NCBI RefSeq assembly: GCF_003286085.1
Contig: NW_020825713.1
Location: 62,001 to 126,000, forward strand
DNA length: 64,000 bases
Source: Drosophila persimilis
Lineage: Eukaryota > Arthropoda > Insecta > Diptera > Drosophilidae
Direction: 5' to 3'
Part shown: piece after piece, positions 25,263 to 34,795 of the stretch
How the letters are laid out: each line of letters opens with the position of its first letter
Numbering within the stretch: the stretch's first letter is position 1
Translations under genes and position numbers: made by a program
Notes under the pieces: model-generated
Seen by the model: the letters and a program-made list of their open reading frames with translations, nothing else
Told to the model about the DNA's origin: nothing
The model's database searches: none

Positions 25263-26394
25263 TTTGTTTTGTGTTTTGTCGGGCATAGTGCGTGGATAAA
25301 TATATGTTGATCGGGACTAAGAACATTAATTAATTAACAATTGTGCCAATACAAAACAATATAACAAACAATATAGGGCCGACGACAGTGAAAGTGGAAG
25401 CCATTTTTCCCAATCTCGACCACGCAGCAGAACCAAGCTGCAGACCATAAAGATGAGGAAAACCATCTCATTTGACGCCACTGGACCAGGCCAGTATGAA
25501 GTTGCTCCAAATCTGACGACGCTCCCCATGGACAATCCGGCTACACAGACATCTGCCGTGGGCGGTGAGTGCGTGTCCCATTCCTCTGACCCTGATGTGT
25601 CCACCAAGCCCCATGGTCGGTCCCACTACGAGTCGATGCTCGACTCCGAGGGGGATGCGAAGCTGGCGGAGATGGACTCCCCAGTGAGCTCACTCGAGAG
25701 GACGGTGGTCGAATTCGACCGACGCTTCAGGGACAGGGGCCTCCGCGATCAAATTGAGCCGACAATCCTAGCCAGAAATGACGTCATCACCCACACACTA
25801 ACACACAGTCAGGCAGGGACGCCGCCAAAAACCGCAAAGGCAGGCCGAAATAGCGGCACTCTCGCTCTTACTAACGAGCACATCAATTCGCACAACAACA
25901 AGTGCCAAGCCCCTTTGAGTTCGCGCCAAACAGCCAGCGACCAGGCATTGCAATCAAATCCAGGACTGAGTGACGCCTGCGCTCTCTCGCCAGCCGCTAT
26001 TCTAAAGCCCAACAAACGTTTGCCGCCAAACGCATCGAAACAAAAACCAAAACGTACACATACATTCACACAAGCCAAAAAGAGAGATGCAACAAATAAA
26101 TGACCAGCAACAGCAGCAGCAGCAAAGAAATGACAAATATAAACAACAACAATTGACGACACTTGACCCCCTTAACAAAGGAGCAAATAACGGACTCATC
26201 CTATCGATCGCCTCTCAAACGGAGATGCGCGGCGATCGATACGGATACAGATGACGAAATTACATTTCTGCCAATAGCAACGCCGCTATTCAAAAGCAAA
26301 TGAGCAGCAGAGGGAACAGCAACAGCAACAGATGGAGACGGAGACCGAACGCCCACAGCCGCAGCAACAACAATATTAACAACAGCATCAGCAA
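25263..26394 (+). pseudogene. gag: Truncated LINE gag fragment, unit 2
   Basis: Open for 216 codons at 25453-26103, with a product identical to that of the copy at 1421-2071. The following non-open part has small deletions against the other units. It is cut at 26394 by the inverted DINE-1. Confidence 0.75.
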
Positions 26395-26579
26395 CGAGGG
26401 GGAACGTTATGAGTTGCTGCGGACACCGCAACTCTACAGTTATACCCGATACTAAGTCAGTATGGCTCTCCTCCGGCAGACGGCGCTAATATTAAACGAC
26501 ACGACAAAGAGTGCGTGCGAGAGAGACAGAAAATCAGTCTGAGCGTGACGTCGGGCGCTGGGTAGCCACTGAAAATTGT

Positions 26580-27692
26580 TATACCCGATACTCAAAATGA
26601 GTATTGGGGTATATTAGATTTGTGGTAAAAGTGGATGTGTGTAACGTCCAGAAGGAATCGTTTCCGACCCTATAAAGTATATATATTCTTGATCAGCATC
26701 AATAGCCGAGTCGATTGAGCCCTGTCTGTCTGTCCGTCCGTCCGTCTGTCCGTCTGTCCGTCTGTCCGTCCCCTTCAGCGCCTAATGCTCAAAGACTATA
26801 AGAGCTAGAGCAACGATGTTTTGGATCCAGACTTCTGTGATATGTCACTGCTCCAAAAATATTTCAAAACTTTTCCCCGCCCACTTCCGCCCCCACAAAG
26901 GGCGAAAATCTGTGGCATCCACAATTTCGACGATACGAGAAAACTAAAAACGCAGAATCGTAGAAGATGACTATATCTTCTAGAGTGCAAAGTCTGAACC
27001 AGATCGTATAATTATTACAGCCAGAATCACGAAAACAATTTCACTCTTTCTCGCTCTGTCTCACTCTAACACACAGGTTTCATGGTCGGTTTTGCCAATT
27101 GCAAAATATGAGTTCAAGGATCTCAGAACCTATAAAAGCCAGAGCAACCAAATTTGGTATCCACACTCCTGTGATATCGGACCTTGACCGTTTCCTGTCC
27201 AAATTTCGCCACACCCCCTTCCGCCCCCGCAAAGGACGAAAATCTGAGGCAACCACAAATCTCAGAGACTATTAAGGCTAGAGTAACCAAATTTGGTGCA
27301 CACACTCCTTTAAGATGTCACTATAAAACGTATATCTCAGAATTTCGCCGCACCCCCATCCGCCCCCACAAAGGACGAAAATCTGTTGCATCCACAATAT
27401 TGCAGATTTGAGAAAACTAAAAACGCAGAATCATAGATAATGACCATATCTATTAGATTGCTGAATCTGGATCAGATCAGATCATTTTTATAGCCAAAAG
27501 GAACAAATCAATTTGCAGTGGCTACGCAGCGCCCGACGTCACGCTCAGACTGATTTTCTGTCTCTCTCGCACGCACTCTTTGTCGTGTCGTTAAATATTA
27601 GCGGCGTCTGCCGGAGGAGAGCCATACTGACTTAGTATCGGGTATAACCGTAGAGTTGCGGTGTCCGCAGCAACTCACAACGTTCCCCCTCG
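26580..27692 (+). mobile_element. DINE-1 nested inside an inverted DINE-1
   Basis: It starts at tatacccgatact and ends ccccctcg. The host is the T run attgttttttttt of the inverted DINE-1 (compare 18497 and 22540). Flanks read ...aaattgtt | element | ttttttttctttt..., with no added duplication beyond the T run. This is the youngest insertion in the array because only this unit has it. Confidence 0.8.
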
Positions 27693-28142
27693 TTTTTTTT
27701 TCTTTTCGGCTATAAAAATTATCCGATCTGATCCAAATTCAGCAACTGGATAGATATGGTAATTCTCTATGATTCTGCGTTTTTGGTTTTATCGTATCTT
27801 TAAAAATGTGGATGCCACAGATTTTCGTCCTTTGTGGGGGCGGAAGTGGGCGGGGCGAAGTTTTGAAATATTTTTGTAGCAGTGACCTATCACAGAAGTC
27901 TGGATCCAAAAAATCGTTGCTCTAGCTCTTATAGTCTTTGAGCACTAGGCGCTGAAGGGGACGGACAGACGGACGGACGGACAGACGGACAGACAGACAG
28001 GGCTAAATCGACTCGGCTATTGATGCTGATCAAGAATATATATACTTTATGGGGTCGGAAACGATTCCTTCTGGACGTTACACACATCCACTTTTACCAC
28101 AAATCTAATATACCCCAATACTCATTTTGAGTATCGGGTATA

Positions 28143-29281
28143 AAACGTCAATTCGCACATCTACGCAAAATTGTCAAAATACACATAAAACATACTTACC
28201 TGCCAGTCCACCGACAGAGCTGCCCCTCCAGCAGCTGCCACGTCAATTTCGCCACCCTTTTCCCTCCAAATGGGCGAAATTTGGAGTCCATATCGCCGTC
28301 GCCAACAACATACAGGTCCACAGGCTGCCACTGAAAAAAGAAGAAAAATCATCAATTCACGCATCAACACAAAATAGCCACTAATCACACTTACCTGCCA
28401 CTACACATACAGATCAAACCTCTCCAGAAGCTGGCTCGCCACTAACCGCAACATTTTGTTGCAAGTTGTGCCCAATCTGGAGGCTCCGATTATGCTGCCG
28501 CCAACTGATGGCCGTGACGTCACGCCATCATCACAAAACGGCAGCAATCCAACGAGGCCACACTGGCCAGCGCGCCATCTCCATCGACAGTGCATCCTGG
28601 GTGTCCGGACCAGCAGCCACTCGGATGCAGCCAAATTACGTTCGTCCTCAGCCAATTCTGTTGGTCGACGCATCTCGGTGCCAATCTCCAGATCTCCAGG
28701 CAGAAGCAACGTGGGCAGCAGGAGAAGAGTCGCTCGCTATTTACCATCACCGTGCACGCCAACTCCAAGTTCAAGTCTCCGCCAATTCCGATGCCGCAGA
28801 TGCGTGTTCTGCTGCATCAATCACATGTGCACATCCAGCGCTGAGGCGGATGCGCCCTGTGCCATCCACTCTGCTCCAGACGACGACGATGTTCCTCCAG
28901 TACCTAAAATCGAAAATAAATAAAATGAAAATAGTCTATAAATGTTATTAATGTTGCAATTTGTCCAATACTTATCTCTTTGTGACCACCTGTTTCTATT
29001 AATGTACGTCAATTCTTGTGAATGACAAATTAGGGCTGCCAGATGTTAATTTATGTTCCATGTCAAACGTCTGTTAGAACCATGTTAATGTCAATTGCCC
29101 GCAAAAATTAAAAAAAAAACCTTATTCTTGTCAATCAAGCTTTCACAAATATTGCCGACATACAGGTAATGGAAAGTGCTTAATAAGTTGATCACCAGAC
29201 TAGCATAGCTGGCGGGCGAGTGTTCGCATCGTCGAAGCGAAAGACGGGTGCGCTCTCGCAGCAATTAATTTGGAAAAAAAA
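28143..29281 (+). mobile_element. LINE 3' UTR, unit 2
   Basis: Near-identical to the other unit 3' UTRs. The stem of the terminal hairpin has one mismatch here (caccag for cgccag near 29192). It ends with oligo(A) at 29274-29281. Confidence 0.7.
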
Positions 29282-30024
29282 GACTTGTGTTTTTATACCC
29301 GATACTCAAAATGAGTATTGGGGTATATTAGATGTGTGGTGAAAGTGGATGTGTGTAACGTCCAGAAGGAATCGTTTCCGACCCCATAAAGTATAGATAT
29401 TCTTGATCAGCATCAATAGCCGAGTCGATTGAGCCATGTCTGTCTGTCCGTCTGTCCGTCCGTCCGTCTGTCCGTCTGTCCGTCCCCTTCAGCGCCTAAT
29501 GCTCAAAGACTATAAGAGCTAGAGCAACGATGTTTTGGATCCAGACTTTTGTGATATGTCACTGCTACAAAAATATTTCAAAACTTTGCCCCGCCCACTT
29601 CCGCCTCCACAAAGGGCGAAAATCTGTGGCATCCACAATTTTAAAGATACGAGAAAACTAAAAACGCAGAATCGTAGAAGATGACTATATCTTACAGAGT
29701 GCAAAATCTGAACGAGATCGTATTATTATTATAGCCAGAATCACGAAAAAAATTTCACTCTTTCTCGCTCTGTCTCACTCTAACACACAGGTTTTGCCAA
29801 TTGCAAAATATGAGTTCAAGGATCTCAGAACCCATAAGAGCTAGAGCAACCAAATTTGGTATCCACACTCCTGAGATATCGGACCTTGACCGTTTCGTGT
29901 CCAAATTTCGCCACACCCCCTTCCGCCCCGCAAAGGACGAAAATCTGGGGCAACCACAAATCTCAGAGACTATTAAGGCTAGAGTAACCAAATTTGGTAC
30001 ACACACTCCTTTAAGATGTCACTA
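29282..30024 (+). repeat. Tandem array unit 3, cut by LINE A
   Basis: 5' stub gacttgtg, then a DINE-1 from 29294 that stops at gatgtcactat, where other copies continue ataaaacgtat. The oligo(A) end of LINE A (T on this strand) begins at that point. Confidence 0.8.
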
Positions 30025-30371
30025 TTTTTTTTTCGATGTAATTAGATGCGCGTGCACGCCTACGATGCGCACACTCGCCCGCCAGCTTTGCTACTGGCGG
30101 AGTTTATTTCCAGCTTTTCTTATTACCATAACTTCGGCAATTTACATTTAAGCTTAACTAACAACAATAATGTGATTTTAAAATTGGCGGGCTGTTAACA
30201 TTAACATTAACATTACATTGACATTACATTAACATTAACATTAAAACATGAAACTAATGGTCTGGCAGCCCTTATGTGTCAATCACAGGATTAACGTACA
30301 TAAATCAGCAGGTGGTCACAAACAGATAAGTATTGACAATATTTGAACAATTGTTTACATTTTAATCTAAT
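30025..30371 (-). other. 3' UTR and oligo(A) of LINE A
   Basis: On the sense strand it has a short repeat of taatgttaatgt type (30185-30245), AATAAA, the 22-nt inverted repeat CCGCCAG/CTGGCGG (30079-30100), then a GC-rich stretch and nine A. The distal 250 bp is shared with LINE B despite quite different sequence upstream. Confidence 0.7.
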
Positions 30372-31601
30372 TTAATTATATTTTATTTCTATTTGCAGGT
30401 ACTGGATCATCGTCGTCGTCTGGAGCAGAGTGTTTGGCACGGTGCGCAACCGTACGGCGCTGGGTGAGCGCGTGTGTAAGGTGCGGCAGGAGACGTGGAC
30501 AATGCACAGCGCCGTGCAGAGTGGATGGAGCGATCGCCGTGGTCCTCCAGGTGGCCCGGGATTCGGCCAAATTTGTGTGGCGATGGTTGCCAGCAGCCAT
30601 GAAGTGCAGGAAAACCACCCCTGCGTGGATTCGGATGCGCCATGTGTGTAGCGCAAGCGTGTCCAAATGCATTCATGGCCAACCAGCAGCCGTGATGACT
30701 CTCGTCCGCGGAGCCCTTCTGGAGGCCGGATGCCGTGGTGACGCCCATGAGAAAGGATCAGAGGAGCAACTAGGGGTGTCGCCCGGTGTCGCAAGCGTGT
30801 TTTCACGCGCTTCAGGTGAGTATTTGTGGTTCTCTGTGGATGGAATGAAGGTGTGCAAATTAAAACCATTTTTACACTCACCAGGAATACCGACAAAGAC
30901 CAACACAAGAGTATTGGACTAGCTGCGGCCGGATTGCGGCATCCCAGTGAGCGGCGCCTTGCTGCACCAAAGTGCGGAGTGACTGTGGCGGTGTGCGCAA
31001 TGTGCCGGCCGGCATCATCGTCGTTGTTGTGGTCATCGTCATCTGAGATGGATTGGACATCGGTGATGATTTGGACGTCGTCGTCGTCGTCATCTGAGAT
31101 GATTTGGACGTCGTCGTCGTCGTCGTCGACCACCCGTTCAAGGCGCCGTCGGACTTGCTCCAGTCCGTGGTCCAGAAGTGCCTCTTGCGGATTGCGTCGA
31201 TGGCTGTCGTCCAGGGTGCGTGAGCTGCTGCTTGCAGCCCGTGTCTGGCAACGATGATGTGACGTCTGCCGGTTGCTGCTCGCCAGAATTTGCTGTGTCT
31301 GCTGCTGAGTCCGCTGCTGCGTCTGCTGCTGCATCTGTTGTTGAGTCTGCTGCTGAGTCCGCTGCTGCGTCTGCTGCTGGGTCCGCTGCTGCGTCTGCTG
31401 CTGCATCTGCTGCTGAGTCTGCTGCTGCGTCTGCTGCTGAGTCTGCTGCTGGGTATGCTGCTGCGTCGCTGGATCGGGATCCCCCTCGTAATCTGGCAGG
31501 ATTATCCTTTGGACAGAAAGTGGCTGGCCAAAGATAAGAGCCACTATTCTTTCTCGGGGAGTTTGGCCGCTGAGGTATCGTTTTCTGAAGCAATTTATCA
31601 T
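30372..31601 (-). CDS. LINE A third ORF: Q-repeat protein with SUMO-interaction-like motifs
   Basis: About 409 codons from the first ATG (MINCFRKRY). The frame is open further upstream and overlaps the end of ORF2 in another frame. I do not recognise a family. Visible parts are a short basic segment (NCFRKRYLSGQTPRERI), a long TQQQ/TQQR repeat from CAG codons, a basic patch, and an acidic block with VQIIS and VQIIT each between runs of D. The C-terminal part has low complexity. A 48-nt sense intron-like segment lies inside. The last 90 residues of this copy are in a different frame from copies C and D because of a 2-nt difference (gaatgcat for gaatgccaat). No known jockey-clade element has this as a standard ORF to my knowledge. 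It could be translated poorly or not at all. Confidence 0.45.
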   Translation of the reverse strand: MINCFRKRYLSGQTPRERIVALIFGQPLSVQRIILPDYEGDPDPATQQHTQQQTQQQTQQQTQQQMQQQTQQRTQQQTQQRTQQQTQQQMQQQTQQRTQQQTQQILASSNRQTSHHRCQTRAASSSSRTLDDSHRRNPQEALLDHGLEQVRRRLERVVDDDDDDVQIISDDDDDDVQIITDVQSISDDDDHNNDDDAGRHIAHTATVTPHFGAARRRSLGCRNPAAASPILLCWSLSVFLVSVKMVLICTPSFHPQRTTNTHLKRVKTRLRHRATPLVAPLILSHGRHHGIRPPEGLRGRESSRLLVGHECIWTRLRYTHGASESTQGWFSCTSWLLATIATQIWPNPGPPGGPRRSLHPLCTALCIVHVSCRTLHTRSPSAVRLRTVPNTLLQTTTMIQYLQIEIKYN

Positions 31602-31696
31602 CAATTCGTTGAACCTTTCGGGGTTCGGATTGATGATATTTTGTTGTTGGATTCTTCTTAATTGCCTGGCGTCTGATTCCTCCTGTCTCTTTCTTT

Positions 31697-34600
31697 TCAG
31701 CTCCTCCTCTTCAATACGGACCAGCGTTGGAAGCGATTCCTCGGAGATGGCCGGATCTGGATGTTGTTGTTGATGGCTGCTCCGATCCTGATTTCGAGGT
31801 TACAGCGGGCGGAAGTGTTGAAGCAGCTGTTGCAGATATCGTGGCCTCTGCAATCGCTGTGGCTCATACGGCTGCAGTAATAGTTTCCGAGCCTCCGGAT
31901 TGACATGGCAAGCCAAGGAGTTGCGAAGCGCCCACTTGCCGCATGGAACACTTCGTCGATTGTGTCTAGATTGTGAGTCTGTCTTATGGCATCGTTCCTG
32001 GTGAACCTTGTCGCCTTCATTGCCCGTCTAATGATTTTATTTTGTAGGCTTTGCACCCGTCGCAGCTGGGAATCGGATGTAAGTGCGCCCCAAACCGGAA
32101 GACCATATTGCCAAATGGGCATGATGAGCTGCTTGATGACTATAGCCTTGGTTTCGCTTGGCAGCCGGCTTTTTGGGCCAGCAAGCCAGTCCAGTTTGGC
32201 CGCTCTTGATCGGAGTTTTGTGCAGATCCTCGTGATGTGTGAGCTTAGGGTGAGTTCTTTGTCCAATTTTATGCCCAGATATGTGTGTGATTTGTCAAGT
32301 GGCACAGCCTGTCCATTTATAGTCGGCGTTTGCCTTAAGTCCGTTGATCTAATTGTCCTCAGTGTGAATATTACATGTCCGGTTTTTTTCGCATTTATGT
32401 TAATGCACCACTTCTTGGCCCATATAGAGAAGTGAGTCAGGTATCTTTGGTTATATTTGACTGCCGCATTTGGGATTGCAGATGCGCTCATTATCACCGT
32501 GTCGTCGGCATACGTGGACAGCAGCATTGATTCCCGTTCTGGATGGAAGCCAGTGCTGTCCGGGATGAGGTGAGGCATTGGCATGTCTGAGGCATAGATT
32601 GTGTATAATATTGGTCCAAGAACACTGCCCTGTGGGACTCCAGCTGATATTTTCCCGATTCTTGAAAGTTCCTCGTCTCCGCAGCTCACACGAAAAGTGC
32701 GTTCAGCCAGGTAGCTCTCCAGAATGCAGTACAAATTTAAAGGCAGCAGCTTCATCAACTTGTACAGCAGCCCTTCATGCCATACTCGGTCAAAAGCTTC
32801 GGAAATGTCCAGAAAAATTGCCGAGCAAACTTGTTTTTTCTCATACGCCTTGAGGATATATTGAGTGACTCGACCCAGCTGCTGCTCAGTGCCATGCTCC
32901 CGCCGAAATCCAAATTGGTAATTGGGTACGGCCTTGGCAAAATTCTCCACCTCAAACAGTCTCGCCATCAGCAATTTTTCAAAGATCTTTGAAAGGCCAG
33001 ATAATAGACTGATTGGCCGGTAGGAATTCATGTCTGCTGTGTTTTTGCCCGGCTTTAAAATCATTTTAATCTGGGCATGTTTCCACTGACTTGGAAAGTG
33101 GCCCAGTCTGAAAATGGAGTTATATATTAATATTAAATATAATAGCGCTTTTTTTGGCAAATTTTTAATCAGTTTGTTATTGATTTTGTCTTCCCCAGGT
33201 GATTTGGACAGCTCCAATGCATCCACAATCTGCATCAGCTCAGGCAATGTGACTGGTCTGAAGGGAATCCTGGTTTCCTGGTCCGGTTGTAGCTGCTTCT
33301 GCCGTTTTGACTGCTCACGCTCTCTGTTGATTGCGGCCCGCTCTTCATCTGAATTGGACAGTATCGGGCTGAATCTCTCCTCCAGGTGAGTAGCAAAGGC
33401 ATCGGCTGTCTCGGCTGTTGACTTTGTCCACGAGACACTTGCCTTGCCTCCGGTCATAGTTGGCAGCCTCTGTGGCCAGTTTGGCTGCGGCTGTCTTTTG
33501 ATTGTGCTGGTCAGTTTCCAAAGTTTCTGCATTTGATGCCGGTCTTTGTTGTCAATCCCTGTGAACAGTTTGTTGATGTTTTTGTTTTTCAGGATTGTGA
33601 GCCCCTTGTTAAGACGATTTTGCGCCGCCCTGTAGTTTCGTCTGGCTTCGATGGTGCGGGTCGCCAGCCAGATCCTCTTGCACTGCTGTTTGATGGAAAG
33701 CAGCTCGCTTGTAGCCTCGTCCAGCTTAAGGTGATGGTGCCGGTGATGTTGCTGTGACCGCTGCTGATGTTGATGCTGACGCTGCTGTGGCCATCTTCGA
33801 TGTGTGCTTGGGTGCTGCTGTTGATGTTGTGTTGATGCTGCTGCTGCTGCTACCCGTATATTGTTCAAAAACAAGTCAACGACGTCATCAATGTCCTGCG
33901 CTATTCTAATCTCGGTGTTGAGATTGATCAACCGTTCTAGCGACTTTTGGAACAGGCTGATATTGGCACGTGCTGGGAGCAGATGTTTCCTGACTGTGGG
34001 CGTAGGATGTCTACGTCCACCGCTGCCGATCGTCAACTCCACCCTGAGCAGCAAGTGATCAGAGTCCAAATCCGAGCTTGAACGGATACTCAGGTGAGTG
34101 TCGTGGATTCCTTTGTAGATTCCAAAGTCAATCGCTGATGGTCTCTTTTTTTTGTCGTAGGGATAGTGTGTGGCACCACCGGTGGCCAGCAAATTGCAGC
34201 CGTTGTTGGTGTGTACAGCCTCCATCAGTGCTTTCCCTCTGGCGCATCCACGGACATTTCCCCACCACATATGCTTCGCGTTCCAGTCACCGCATACAAG
34301 GAAGCCGGATGCTGTTTCTTCGACGCAGAGTTCTTCAAAATGTCTTATCAATCCAGTAAAATGGGCAGGTGCCCACTTGAATACAGGCGGACAGTAGATC
34401 GGCGCAAAAATAATTCCCTTTTTATTTTCCTTTTCAGTGAAGACGATGACAGGTGCACTCTGGATGAATGGCTTTGAAATTGGCTGCAGTGCAGAGTGGG
34501 TGACATCGTCCCGGAACAGGATGGCTACTCCCCCTCTGCGATCGTTTGCCGGATTTTGTGCAGTGTAAGTGTGGAATCCGCTCACAGAGACGGCCCTTGT

Positions 34601-34795
34601 GCGTGTTTCGATGACCATCATTAATTGTATTTTTTCCCTTTTCAGGAAAACTTCGACCTCGTTCAACTTGTTTGTCACACCACACGCGTTCCAGAAGGCA
34701 ATTTTAAAAGAGTTGTGGGTGGAAATAGTCTGTACTGGATTGACTTTTTGGTTTGACAGGCTATTCGGGACTGGACTAAACATAGAAGGCATCAT
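31697..34795 (-). CDS. LINE A ORF2: endonuclease and reverse transcriptase
   Basis: 1,032 residues. An N-terminal APE-like endonuclease (about 12-255) shows WNACG, VIETRT, FLVCGDWNAKH and LDSDHLLLRVE. RT (about 520-800) shows YRPISLLSGLSKIFEKLL, FLDISEAFDRVW, GVPQGSVLGPILY and the catalytic TYADDTVIMS (about residue 763). A thumb/C-terminal region follows (HTYLGIKLD, WQYGLPVWGA). No RNase H was seen, as expected for the jockey clade. The start ATGATG overlaps the gag stop by 20 nt, in the +1 frame. It would copy element RNA onto DNA ends. It has 27 residues near the C-terminus that copies C and D lack. Confidence 0.85.
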   Translation of the reverse strand: MMPSMFSPVPNSLSNQKVNPVQTISTHNSFKIAFWNACGVTNKLNEVEVFLKREKIQLMMVIETRTRAVSVSGFHTYTAQNPANDRRGGVAILFRDDVTHSALQPISKPFIQSAPVIVFTEKENKKGIIFAPIYCPPVFKWAPAHFTGLIRHFEELCVEETASGFLVCGDWNAKHMWWGNVRGCARGKALMEAVHTNNGCNLLATGGATHYPYDKKKRPSAIDFGIYKGIHDTHLSIRSSSDLDSDHLLLRVELTIGSGGRRHPTPTVRKHLLPARANISLFQKSLERLINLNTEIRIAQDIDDVVDLFLNNIRVAAAAASTQHQQQHPSTHRRWPQQRQHQHQQRSQQHHRHHHLKLDEATSELLSIKQQCKRIWLATRTIEARRNYRAAQNRLNKGLTILKNKNINKLFTGIDNKDRHQMQKLWKLTSTIKRQPQPNWPQRLPTMTGGKASVSWTKSTAETADAFATHLEERFSPILSNSDEERAAINREREQSKRQKQLQPDQETRIPFRPVTLPELMQIVDALELSKSPGEDKINNKLIKNLPKKALLYLILIYNSIFRLGHFPSQWKHAQIKMILKPGKNTADMNSYRPISLLSGLSKIFEKLLMARLFEVENFAKAVPNYQFGFRREHGTEQQLGRVTQYILKAYEKKQVCSAIFLDISEAFDRVWHEGLLYKLMKLLPLNLYCILESYLAERTFRVSCGDEELSRIGKISAGVPQGSVLGPILYTIYASDMPMPHLIPDSTGFHPERESMLLSTYADDTVIMSASAIPNAAVKYNQRYLTHFSIWAKKWCININAKKTGHVIFTLRTIRSTDLRQTPTINGQAVPLDKSHTYLGIKLDKELTLSSHITRICTKLRSRAAKLDWLAGPKSRLPSETKAIVIKQLIMPIWQYGLPVWGALTSDSQLRRVQSLQNKIIRRAMKATRFTRNDAIRQTHNLDTIDEVFHAASGRFATPWLAMSIRRLGNYYCSRMSHSDCRGHDICNSCFNTSARCNLEIRIGAAINNNIQIRPSPRNRFQRWSVLKRRS

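Larger units (their letters stand above)
24137..29281 (+). repeat. Tandem array unit 2 with an extra DINE-1
   Basis: It has the same order as unit 1. A further full-length DINE-1 (26580-27692) lies inside the inverted DINE-1, which explains the 5,145-bp length. Without it the unit would be about 4,032 bp. Confidence 0.8.

Noticed and set aside
30434-30922. A 162-codon frame antisense to the LINE A third ORF
   Set aside because: It is present only as a complement. No domain was recognised and stops appear in related copies of the block.
31178-31537. Alanine/serine-rich frame opposite the CAG tract
   Set aside because: It is a shadow of the TQQQ repeat in the third ORF.
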